Shown piece by piece: positions 51,533-59,063 of a DNA stretch of 64,000 nt. The stretch spans positions 2,170,001 to 2,234,000 of the forward strand of contig JADJWO010000001.1 of the NCBI GenBank assembly GCA_016716325.1, read 5' to 3'. Each line of letters begins with the position of its first letter. Positions within the stretch are counted from its first letter, which is position 1. A model generated the notes under the pieces. The model was not told the DNA's origin. It ran no database searches and worked only from the letters and a program-made list of their open reading frames with translations. This stretch comes from Nitrosomonadales bacterium. Its GTDB lineage: Bacteria > Pseudomonadota > Gammaproteobacteria > Burkholderiales > Gallionellaceae. A program made the translations under genes and the position numbers.

Positions 51533-51838
51533 TTATTTCAGGTTGTAGTAGCGGTTGAGATAGGCGCCGAGATGCTGCTCGTCCTGCGCGCTGAGGTTCG
51601 CGCCGACGTTGCCGCTGCAGAAGCGGATCTGTTCGACCAGTTCCGCCGCGCTACGCACCTTGCGGTCGGCACGGGTGAACATCGCGCTGCCGTCGCCGCC
51701 CAGCATCGCGGCATGGCAACTATTGCATTTGTATTGCTGGAACAGTTTCTGCCCGGTCTGCGCGTTGCCGTTAGGGAAAGGGGCGGCGGTCGCCGCCGTT
51801 GCGACGCAGAGCAGGGCGAGGGTCGTGGCGAGTCTCAT
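51533..51838 (-). CDS. Periplasmic class I cytochrome c
   Basis: 101 aa with a signal peptide (cleavage after ATA/TAA near residue 19) and one CNSCH heme motif (38-42). Small soluble electron carrier. Methionine residues at about 45 and 53 are possible axial ligands. AGGAG lies nine bases upstream. The ATG overlaps the stop of the M48 protease by four bases. Confidence 0.92.
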   Translation of the reverse strand: MRLATTLALLCVATAATAAPFPNGNAQTGQKLFQQYKCNSCHAAMLGGDGSAMFTRADRKVRSAAELVEQIRFCSGNVGANLSAQDEQHLGAYLNRYYNLK

Positions 51839-53091
51839 GTGTTCTCCTGAAGGTTTTGCAAATGGGCGACGCGCAGTGCGGCGGGCGGGTGCGAATCGTA
51901 GAACTTCGAATACAGCGGGTCGGGCGTCAGCGTCGCGGCATTGTCCTGGTACAGCTTCACCAGTGCGCTGACCAGATGGCTTGCTCCGGTCTGCTGCGCG
52001 GCGTAGGCGTCGGCCTCGAATTCGTGCTTGCGCGACCAGGCCGACAGCAGCGGGTGCAGCGGGAAACTGAACACCGGCAGCACCAGGAAGAACAGCAGCA
52101 GGGCCAGCGCGGTAGAGTGTGTGGTGACGCCCAGCCCCGCGTAGAACCAGTCGGTCTGCATCAACTGGCCGAGCAGCCACAGGAAGCCCAGGCTCATCGT
52201 GAAGGTGAGGGCGATGCGCTTCAGCACATGGCGGCGCTTGAAATGGCCGAGCTCGTGCGCCAGCACCGCCTCGACCTCGTCGCCGCTCAGGTGTTCCAGC
52301 AGCGTGTCGAAGAACACGATGCGCCGCGTTTTGCCGAAGCCGGTGAAGTAGGCGTTGCCGTGCGCGCTGCGGCGGCTGCCGTCCATCACGAACAGCCCGC
52401 CGGAGGCGAAGCCGCACTTTTGCAGCAACGCCTCGATGCGCGCCTTCATCGCCCCGTCCTGCATCGGCGTGAACTTGTTGAACAGCGGCGCGATGAACGA
52501 CGGGTAGATGAACAGGATCAGCAGGTTGAACGCCATCCACACCAGCCACACGTACAGCCACCAGTATGCGCCCATGCGTTCCATCAGCCACAGCACGCCG
52601 ATCAGCAGCGGCAGGCCGAGCGCCGCGCCGAGCAGCAGGCTCTTCAGCGCGTCCCTGAGATAGAGCGCGAAGGTCATCTTGTTGAAGCCGAAGCGTTCCT
52701 CGATGACGAAGGTGCGGTACAGGCCGAACGGTGTTTCCAGCAGGGTGGAAAGCAGCAGCACCGCGACGATGGTCGCCGTGCCCTGCAGCAGCGGCGTATC
52801 GAACCACGCGTTGCAGAGGTTGGCGAGGGACTGGATGCCGCCCAGCACGGTGAAGGCGAGCAGCAACGCGGCGTCGAACAGGATGTCGAGCATGCCGAAG
52901 CGCGTCTTCGCGGAGGTGTAATCGGCGGCCTTCTGGTGGTCGTCCAGGCCGATCCTCTCGCGGAACGCTTCCGGCACGGCGGCACGGTGCGCGGCGATAT
53001 GCGCCAGGTGGCGGCGCGCCAGCCACAGCCTGGCCAGCGTGGTCAGCGCGAGCGCGACGATGAAGAAAACAGTGAACTGTATAGCGGTCAT
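51835..53091 (-). CDS. M48 (Ste24/HtpX-type) membrane metalloprotease
   Basis: 418 aa with about seven hydrophobic segments and the zinc motif HELGH (about 279-283); a third ligand Glu lies in HEFEADAYA. The N-terminal M48_N-like region (IGLDDHQKAADYTSAKTRFG) is CAAX-protease-like. Probably handles membrane protein quality control. Overlaps the cytochrome gene and faces orn across a 78-bp divergent promoter region. Confidence 0.93.
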   Translation of the reverse strand: MTAIQFTVFFIVALALTTLARLWLARRHLAHIAAHRAAVPEAFRERIGLDDHQKAADYTSAKTRFGMLDILFDAALLLAFTVLGGIQSLANLCNAWFDTPLLQGTATIVAVLLLSTLLETPFGLYRTFVIEERFGFNKMTFALYLRDALKSLLLGAALGLPLLIGVLWLMERMGAYWWLYVWLVWMAFNLLILFIYPSFIAPLFNKFTPMQDGAMKARIEALLQKCGFASGGLFVMDGSRRSAHGNAYFTGFGKTRRIVFFDTLLEHLSGDEVEAVLAHELGHFKRRHVLKRIALTFTMSLGFLWLLGQLMQTDWFYAGLGVTTHSTALALLLFFLVLPVFSFPLHPLLSAWSRKHEFEADAYAAQQTGASHLVSALVKLYQDNAATLTPDPLYSKFYDSHPPAALRVAHLQNLQENT

Positions 53092-53169
53092 AGGGTGGCG
53101 GGTATTCGCAGGTGGCGCGGTTGTGACACAATATGCGCCTTACCGTTCAGATTTCAAGACGCGCGAATT

Positions 53170-53715
53170 ATGGCACAAAACCAAAACCACCTTGTCTGGA
53201 TAGACATGGAAATGACCGGCCTCAAACCGGATACCGACCGCGTGATCGAGATCGCGCTGGTGATCACCAATGCCGATCTGGAGACCGTCGCGGAAGCGCC
53301 GGTGCTGGTGGTGCACCAGCCTGACAGCGTGCTGGACGGCATGGATGCATGGAATCAGTCCACCCACGGCAAGTCCGGCCTGATCGACAAGGTGAAGGCC
53401 TCGGTGCTGGACGAGGCGATGGTCGAGGCGCAGATGCTGGAATTCCTCAGGGAATATGTGCCGACCCGCACTTCGCCGATGTGCGGCAACTCGATCTGCC
53501 AGGACCGCCGTTTCCTGGCGCGCTGGATGCCCGCGCTGGAAGACTATTTCCATTACCGCAATCTCGACGTGAGCACGCTGAAGGAACTGGTCAAACGCTG
53601 GAAGCCGGAAGTGGCGAAGGGACTGACCAAGCACGGCAAGCACGAGGCGCTGGCGGATATCTACGAATCCATCGAAGAATTGCGCCACTACCGCGAGCAT
53701 TTCATCAGGCTCTGA
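53170..53715 (+). CDS. orn: Oligoribonuclease
   Basis: 181 aa DEDDh exonuclease that degrades di- to pentaribonucleotides, including pGpG from c-di-GMP breakdown. D12 and E14 in WIDMEMTGL, the Asp of NSICQDRRFL, and the terminal H/D of YRE-preceded KHEALADI are visible. The ATG is set by family length. Confidence 0.97.
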   Translation: MAQNQNHLVWIDMEMTGLKPDTDRVIEIALVITNADLETVAEAPVLVVHQPDSVLDGMDAWNQSTHGKSGLIDKVKASVLDEAMVEAQMLEFLREYVPTRTSPMCGNSICQDRRFLARWMPALEDYFHYRNLDVSTLKELVKRWKPEVAKGLTKHGKHEALADIYESIEELRHYREHFIRL

Positions 53716-53758
53716 GAACGTCCCGCCGGGTCGGGCAGTCAACGGGGAGGAGATCACC

Positions 53759-54202
53759 ATGTATCAGCGTATCCTGGTTCCGGTCGATGGCAGCGACACT
53801 GCCGCGCGCGCCCTGCAGGAGGCGGTCAAGCTGGCGGGAGACCGGGCGCGGTTGCGCTTGGTCCATGTGAGCGAGGAGGTCTATCCGCTCGATACCGAGG
53901 GGTATGCCAACGTCGATTATGCCGGCCTGCAACAGGCGGTACGGCAATCCGGTGAACGCGTGCTGGCTCAGGCGGCCAAGAAGGCCAGCGCGGGCGGTGC
54001 GGCGGTGGAGACGGCATTGCTCGATGCGCACGGCGAGCGCATCGCCAGCGTGATCGATCGCGAGGCGGGCGACTGGTCGGCCGACCTGATCGTGATCGGT
54101 ACGCACGGGCGTACCGGCCTGAGCCGCCTGTTCCTCGGTAGCGTCACCGACGGGGTGGTGCGCGGCGCATCGGTGCCGGTGTTGCTGGTGCGCGGCGAAT
54201 AA
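53759..54202 (+). CDS. Universal stress protein (UspA family)
   Basis: 147 aa with N-terminal MYQRILVPVDGSDTAARAL and the ATP-binding motif GTHGRTGLSRLFLGSVTD at about 118-135. A GGGGAGGAG site precedes the ATG. Small cytoplasmic nucleotide-binding stress protein. Confidence 0.93.
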   Translation: MYQRILVPVDGSDTAARALQEAVKLAGDRARLRLVHVSEEVYPLDTEGYANVDYAGLQQAVRQSGERVLAQAAKKASAGGAAVETALLDAHGERIASVIDREAGDWSADLIVIGTHGRTGLSRLFLGSVTDGVVRGASVPVLLVRGE

Positions 54203-54203
54203 C

Positions 54204-55292
54204 TTATTCCTGCGCGCCCATCTGCAGCGCGCGCTGCCGGCCAAGTTCCAGTTCGGCCTTGTCGGGCTCAGCCAGCCAGCCGTGCAGGTTGTCCATCACC
54301 AGGTCGGTGAGCGCGTGCATCCAGTCGTCGCGGTCGTTGAGGCAGGGGATGTAGTGATATTCGCCGCCGCCCGCATGCTGGAAATCCTCCTTGCCTTCCA
54401 TCGCGATCTCTTCCAGCGTTTCCAGACAGTCTGAGACGAATCCGGGGCAGACCACGTCGACCCGCCGGGTCTTTTGCCTGCCGAGTTCCTGTAGTGTCGC
54501 GGTGGTGTAGGGCTTGAGCCATTCCGCCTTGCCGAAACGCGACTGGAAGCTGACGGCATATTGCTCCGTCTTCAGGCCGAGCTGTTGCGCCAGCAGGCGC
54601 GCGGTCTTGTGGCATTCGCAATGGTAGGGGTCGCCCTTGTCCAGCGAGAATTGCGGCAGGCCGTGGAAACTCATCAGCAGCTTTTCCGGTCGCCCGTTCT
54701 TCATCCAGTAGTCGTTGACGTTGTTCGCCAGCGCCTCGATGTAGCCGGGACGGTCGTGGAAATGCCTGATCGTGCGGATCGCGGGAGTGTTGCGCATCTG
54801 CTGCAGCTCGCGGTACACGATGTCGGTGACCGTCGCGGTGGTGCTGGCCGCGTATTGCGGGTACAGCGGCACCACCAGGATGCGCTGGCAGTTCTGCTCC
54901 CTGAGCTTGCGCAGGACCGAAGGGATCGAAGGATTGCCGTAGCGCATCGCGTAGTCCACCACATAAGGCGCCCTGGTGCGCCGGCTCAGGTAGCCTTGCA
55001 GCAAAGCAGCCTGTTTTTCCGTGTACACGCGCAGCGGCGAACCTTCCTTCAGCCAGACGCTGGCGTATTTCGCGGCGGACTTCTTCGGGCGGGTATTGAG
55101 GATGATGCCGTTCAGGATCAGCCACCAGATCGCACGGGGGATCTCCACCACGCGCGGGTCGCCGAGGAATTCCTTCAGGTAGGTGCGTACCGCGGCCGGG
55201 GTCGGCGCGTCGGGCGTGCCGAGATTCACCAGCAGGATACCGGTCTTTTCGGGCGTGCCGTGAGTGTGGGCGGGTTCGGTTTGATAGTTCAT
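54204..55292 (-). CDS. hemH: Ferrochelatase
   Basis: 362 aa, inserts ferrous iron into protoporphyrin IX as the last step of heme synthesis. GILLVNLGTPDAPTPAAVRT start, LVVPLYPQYAASTTATV, the active-site His in LLMSFHGLPQF and late VVCPGFVSDCLETLEEI are conserved. The ATG at 55292 is chosen by homology; the frame stays open upstream only because it runs into a CACGAAA repeat. Confidence 0.96.
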   Translation of the reverse strand: MNYQTEPAHTHGTPEKTGILLVNLGTPDAPTPAAVRTYLKEFLGDPRVVEIPRAIWWLILNGIILNTRPKKSAAKYASVWLKEGSPLRVYTEKQAALLQGYLSRRTRAPYVVDYAMRYGNPSIPSVLRKLREQNCQRILVVPLYPQYAASTTATVTDIVYRELQQMRNTPAIRTIRHFHDRPGYIEALANNVNDYWMKNGRPEKLLMSFHGLPQFSLDKGDPYHCECHKTARLLAQQLGLKTEQYAVSFQSRFGKAEWLKPYTTATLQELGRQKTRRVDVVCPGFVSDCLETLEEIAMEGKEDFQHAGGGEYHYIPCLNDRDDWMHALTDLVMDNLHGWLAEPDKAELELGRQRALQMGAQE

Positions 55293-55328
55293 ATGAATGT
55301 TGTATGGATTAATTCTGGAAAAACGATT

Positions 55329-55785
55329 GTCCACGAAAGACACGAAAAGCACGAAATGTTGCTCGAAGCTGGTTTCACAATACTATCCTTTCGATCGTGG
55401 CTTTCGGATAGCAGCCGAAATTGACCAGCAGGCCCAAGCGCATACCTGTTGCTTTCAGGTAATTCAGTACTTGTGCCTTGTGTTCTCCAGTTGTGGTTGC
55501 GACAGCCTTGAGTTCGACAACGATAGATTGATGGCAGATAAAATCCGGGATACAGATTTGCCTCAACGGCTCTCCCTTGTAAGAAAGCTTCAGTTCCGGG
55601 TGCGCCAGGAATGGGATCGCCTGTTTTGACAATTCCTTCTCCATACACTCCTGATATATGCCTTCCAGAAAACCACATCCCATTTCCCGGTACACTTCAA
55701 ACACGGCTCCCTGTATTCGATAGCACTCTTCCCGGTAAAGAATATCCCCACCCATTATTTCGTGCCTTTCGTGATTTTCGTGGAC
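55329..55785. repeat. CACGAAA inverted pair framing a GxxExxY gene
   Basis: CCACGAAAGACACGAAAAGC (from 55330) and, 430 bases away, TTTCGTGCCTTTCGTGATTT (from 55758) are inverted copies of the CACGAAA repeat. The interval contains a complete GxxExxY gene. Three other pairs in the window have no gene between them. Confidence 0.75.
55375..55755 (-). CDS. GxxExxY protein
   Basis: 126 aa (start at 55755; longer starts translate the repeat). The family motif appears as GFLEGIYQECMEKEL, with the nuclease-like core PDFICHQSIVVELKAV and C-terminal GLLVNFG. GxxExxY proteins are PD-(D/E)XK-like and of unknown function. The gene overlaps nothing and lies alone between inverted repeats, like a small mobile unit. 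Confidence 0.85.
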   Translation of the reverse strand: MGGDILYREECYRIQGAVFEVYREMGCGFLEGIYQECMEKELSKQAIPFLAHPELKLSYKGEPLRQICIPDFICHQSIVVELKAVATTTGEHKAQVLNYLKATGMRLGLLVNFGCYPKATIERIVL

Positions 55786-55798
55786 AGTGGGTTTCTTT

Positions 55799-56818
55799 TC
55801 AATTATGCGAAAGGGCATTGCCGAGCAGGCGCGCGGTAATGTCCACGATGGGGATCACGCGCTGGTAGTCCATGCGCTTCGGGCCGACCACGGCGAGCGT
55901 GCCGACCACCTGGCCGTCGGCGGAGTAGGGGGCGGTGATCACGCTGCACGCGTCCAGCGAGGCCAGCCCCGATTCGCTGCCGACGAAGATATGGATGCCG
56001 TGGCCACGGCGGCTGGCGTCGAGCAATTGCAGCAGTTCGGTCTTCTGTTCGAACAGGTTGAACAGGCGGCGCAGCCGGTTCATGTCGCCGGACAGGTCGT
56101 CCACGTTCAGCAGGTTGTGCTCGCCGCTGATGACGTAATCCCCGGCCTGCTTCGCTTCCGCCGCATCGCCCGCCGCGAGCGCCGCCGCCATCAGCGCGCT
56201 CATGTCCTGGTGCAATTGCCGCAATTCGCCGTGCAGCCGGTCGCGGATCTGCGAGAAGCTGCAGCCGATGTAATGCTGGTTGAGGAAATTGCCGGCCTCG
56301 GTGAGCTGCGACTGCGAATAGTCCCGTTCCATCAGCAGCACGCGGTTCTCCACTTCGCCGTCCGGCATCACGATGATCAGCAACACGCGCTTCTCGCCCA
56401 AGCGCAGGAACTCGATCTGGCGCACGGTGATGGCGTTGCGTTTCGGGGTGGCGACCACGCCGGCGAAGTGCGTCAGTTCGGACAGCATGCTGGACGCCTG
56501 CGCGATCAGCCGCGACGGGTTGTCCGGCTGCAACTGGTGTTCCATCTGCTGCACGCGTGCATGGTCCAGCGGCTTGGTGACCAGCATGGTGTCGATGAAC
56601 AGGCGGTAGGCCAGGCCGGTCGGGATGCGTCCCGCCGAGGTGTGCGGGCTGCTGACCAGCCCGATCTCCTCGAGGTCGGCCATCACGTTGCGGATGGTGG
56701 CGGAACTGACTTCCAGTCCGGAGTATTGCTGCAGCGCGCGCGAGCCGACCGGATGTCCGTCGCTGATGTAGCGTTCCACGAGGGTCTTGAGCAGGATCTG
56801 TGCGCGTTCGTTCAGCAT
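55799..56818 (-). CDS. hrcA: Heat-inducible repressor HrcA
   Basis: 339 aa. N-terminal winged helix (LNERAQILLKTLVERYISDG, SSATIRNVMADLEEIG) followed by an inserted dimerisation domain and a GAF-like domain (IHIFVGSES). Represses groE/dnaK-type operons at CIRCE elements. ATG at 56818 matches the family start. Divergent from the tetR-efflux operon. Confidence 0.96.
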   Translation of the reverse strand: MLNERAQILLKTLVERYISDGHPVGSRALQQYSGLEVSSATIRNVMADLEEIGLVSSPHTSAGRIPTGLAYRLFIDTMLVTKPLDHARVQQMEHQLQPDNPSRLIAQASSMLSELTHFAGVVATPKRNAITVRQIEFLRLGEKRVLLIIVMPDGEVENRVLLMERDYSQSQLTEAGNFLNQHYIGCSFSQIRDRLHGELRQLHQDMSALMAAALAAGDAAEAKQAGDYVISGEHNLLNVDDLSGDMNRLRRLFNLFEQKTELLQLLDASRRGHGIHIFVGSESGLASLDACSVITAPYSADGQVVGTLAVVGPKRMDYQRVIPIVDITARLLGNALSHN

Positions 56819-56875
56819 GGTGCGGGATTCTATCACCAAGCCGCAGCACCAGAAGCCGCATGGTGGCGGGCGCGG

Positions 56876-56924
56876 TTGACAGACGGTATGGCCGGACTTA
56901 CATTACTGACCGGTCGGTCAGTAA
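56876..56924 (+). promoter_or_regulatory. tetR promoter and palindromic operator
   Basis: TTGACA (56876-56881) and TACATT (56899-56904) are spaced 17 bases apart. The 22-bp palindrome TTACTGACC-GGTC-GGTCAGTAA (56903-56924) overlaps the -10 and the start site, a typical TetR-family autoregulatory site. Confidence 0.7.
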
Positions 56925-56933
56925 CCATTCGCC

Positions 56934-57590
56934 ATGAAGCAAACAGCCACGCCGGTCAGACAAAGACGCAAGGAAGCGCGCCCCGCAGAGTTGATGGCGG
57001 CCGCGCTGGACCTGTTCGTCGAGCGCGGCTTCGCGGCGACCCGGCTGGACGACATCGCCGCCCGTGCGGGTGTGTCCAAAGGCACGCTGTACCTGTATTT
57101 CTCCGGCAAGGAGGCGCTGTTCGAGGCGGTGATCCGGCAGGGCATCCTGCCGGTGCTGGACCAGGGCGAACTGATGCTGGCGCAGCACCGGGACGATGCC
57201 GCTTCGCTGTTGCGCGGCCTGCTGTTGCGCTGGTGGGAACTGGTCGGCGCGACGCCGCTGGGCGGCATCCCCAAGCTGATGATCTCGGAAGCGGGCAATT
57301 TTCCCGAGGTGGCGCGCTACTACTACGAGCATGTCATCCTGCGCGGCCGCGACCTGCTGCGCCAGTCGCTGCAACGCGGCATCGCGGCGGGCGAATTCCG
57401 CGCGATCGATGTCGAGTCCTGCATCGACGTGGCCATCGCGCCGGTGCTGATGCTCGCCATCTGGCGCTACTCGCTGGGACCGTGCGCCTGCGGCCAGCAG
57501 GAACCGGACACCTATCTGAAAACCCATCTCGATCTGTTGCTGAACGGCCTGGAAAACAAGGTTCCCCCCCCCTTGCAGGGGGAGGGGTAG
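56934..57590 (+). CDS. TetR-family repressor of RND efflux
   Basis: 218 aa. HTH in the first 60 residues (LDDIAARAGVSKGTLYLYFS) and a helical ligand-binding domain. The ATG lies nine bases after a 22-bp palindrome. The last nine residues (VPPPLQGEG) and the stop codon are encoded by a C/G-rich repeat, so the natural C-terminus has been replaced. It precedes the MFP/RND pump genes, its probable targets. Confidence 0.92.
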   Translation: MKQTATPVRQRRKEARPAELMAAALDLFVERGFAATRLDDIAARAGVSKGTLYLYFSGKEALFEAVIRQGILPVLDQGELMLAQHRDDAASLLRGLLLRWWELVGATPLGGIPKLMISEAGNFPEVARYYYEHVILRGRDLLRQSLQRGIAAGEFRAIDVESCIDVAIAPVLMLAIWRYSLGPCACGQQEPDTYLKTHLDLLLNGLENKVPPPLQGEG

Positions 57591-57661
57591 GGAGGGGGTA
57601 GAAACGTGGATGTGCAGCACATCTACCCCCATCCTAGCCTTCCCCCTGCAAGGGGGAAGGG
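57562..57661. repeat. C/G-rich palindromic repeat, copy 2
   Basis: A near-complete palindrome (CCCTTGCAGGGGGAGGGG facing CCTTCCCCCTGCAAGGGGG) with the centre GATGTGCAGCACATC. Same family as 30007-30097. It enters the end of the tetR gene. Confidence 0.8.
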
Positions 57662-57820
57662 ACAGTGGCTCCATATATCGGGTTGAACGCATGTAATGAT
57701 GGGCAGCATCGTTTTATTGAGCAGTTGTCTGGCTTGAGTAACGTTATTTCCGTGGGTAGATAGAAGTTTTACGGTTCATTCCCTTTCGTATATTTCGTGG
57801 GCTGAGAAAAGGTTTTTAAA

Positions 57821-58849
57821 ATGAAGCAATCCATTCTGCTCGTAGCTATCGCCGTAGCGCTCACCGCCTGCGGCAAGGAAGCGCCGCCGCCCGCCAAGGC
57901 GGAGCGTCCGGCCATGACGCATGTGGTCGGCACGCAGGCGGGCGATGCCGGACATGTCTACAGCGGCGAGGTGCGCGCACGCCACGAATCGACATTGGGA
58001 TTCCGTATCGGCGGCAAGCTGGTCGAGCGGCTGGTCGATGCGGGCGCGCAAGTGAAGGCCGGGCAGGTGCTGGCGCGTCTCGATGCGTCGGACGCCGGAT
58101 TACAGGCGGGCGCCGCCACCGCGCAATTCAGGCTCGCCGAAGCCGAGATCAAACGCTACCGCGAACTGCGCGCCAGAGGCTTTGTCAGCCAGGCCGCGCT
58201 GGACGCCAAGGAGGCCGCATTCGAAGCGGCGTCGGCGCAGGCCGGACTGGCGCGTAACCAGTCCGCCTACACCACGTTGCGCGCCGACCATGACGGCATC
58301 GTCGCGGCGACGTTCGCCGAGGCCGGGCAGGTGGTCGCTGCCGGGCAACCGGTCGTGCGTGTCGCACGACACGGCGCACGCGAGGTCGCACTGGCGGTGC
58401 CGGAAGCCCATTTCAACGAGATCAGGGCCGGTGCTCCCGTCGAGGTCACGCTGGCCGGCGATGGTTCGGCGCCTCTTGCCGGCAAGGTGCGCGAGATCAC
58501 GCCGATGGCCGATGCGGCCAGCCGTACCTATCCGGTGCGCGTCGCGCTGGCGGACACCGATGCGCAGGTCGCGCTGGGTATGACCGCGCGGGTGCGCTTC
58601 TCCGGAAGCGACAACCGGGAAGGGTTCCTCATTCCGCTGACGGCGCTGTTCCAGCAGGGCGACGGGACGGCGGTGTGGATCGTCGCGGCGGACCGCAGCA
58701 TCAGCCTGCGCCCGGTGCGGGTATCGGCTTACCGCGATGACGGCGCGCTGATCACCGGCGGGCTGGCGGCGGGCGAGCGCATCGTCAGTGCCGGCGTGCA
58801 CAAGCTGGCGGCGGGCGAGAAGATACGCATCCTCGAAAGCGCCCAATGA
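57821..58849 (+). CDS. RND membrane-fusion lipoprotein (AcrA/MexA-like)
   Basis: 342 aa adaptor. Lipobox LTAC with C17, then lipoyl half (LVDAGAQVKAGQVLARLDAS), a short coiled-coil hairpin, the second lipoyl half (HDGIVAATFAEAGQVVAAGQ) and barrel domains. Links the inner-membrane pump to an outer-membrane channel. A partial CACGAAA-type repeat (57780-57803) lies upstream. No outer-membrane factor is encoded here. Confidence 0.92.
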   Translation: MKQSILLVAIAVALTACGKEAPPPAKAERPAMTHVVGTQAGDAGHVYSGEVRARHESTLGFRIGGKLVERLVDAGAQVKAGQVLARLDASDAGLQAGAATAQFRLAEAEIKRYRELRARGFVSQAALDAKEAAFEAASAQAGLARNQSAYTTLRADHDGIVAATFAEAGQVVAAGQPVVRVARHGAREVALAVPEAHFNEIRAGAPVEVTLAGDGSAPLAGKVREITPMADAASRTYPVRVALADTDAQVALGMTARVRFSGSDNREGFLIPLTALFQQGDGTAVWIVAADRSISLRPVRVSAYRDDGALITGGLAAGERIVSAGVHKLAAGEKIRILESAQ

Positions 58850-58868
58850 GGTTTGAAAAAAACCGCGA

Positions 58869-59046
58869 GTCCACGAAATACACGAAAGGCACGAAATGGT
58901 GTGCCTCTGGATTTCGCCGTGAGACAAAGGCTTTCCCAGACACGATGGCTTTTACGGGAACGGTCTGCTGCCATATCGCCAATGGAATACATGGCAAATC
59001 GGTTCGGAGCCTTTTCGTTTTCGTGCTTTTCGTGATTTTCGTGGAT
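58869..59046. repeat. CACGAAA inverted pair inside the RND operon
   Basis: TCCACGAAATACACGAAAGG faces TTTCGTGATTTTCGTGGA across about 115 bases. It fills the space between the adaptor and pump genes, which in related operons is short. Confidence 0.75.
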
Positions 59047-59063
59047 AAATCAAAGGTTCTAGG

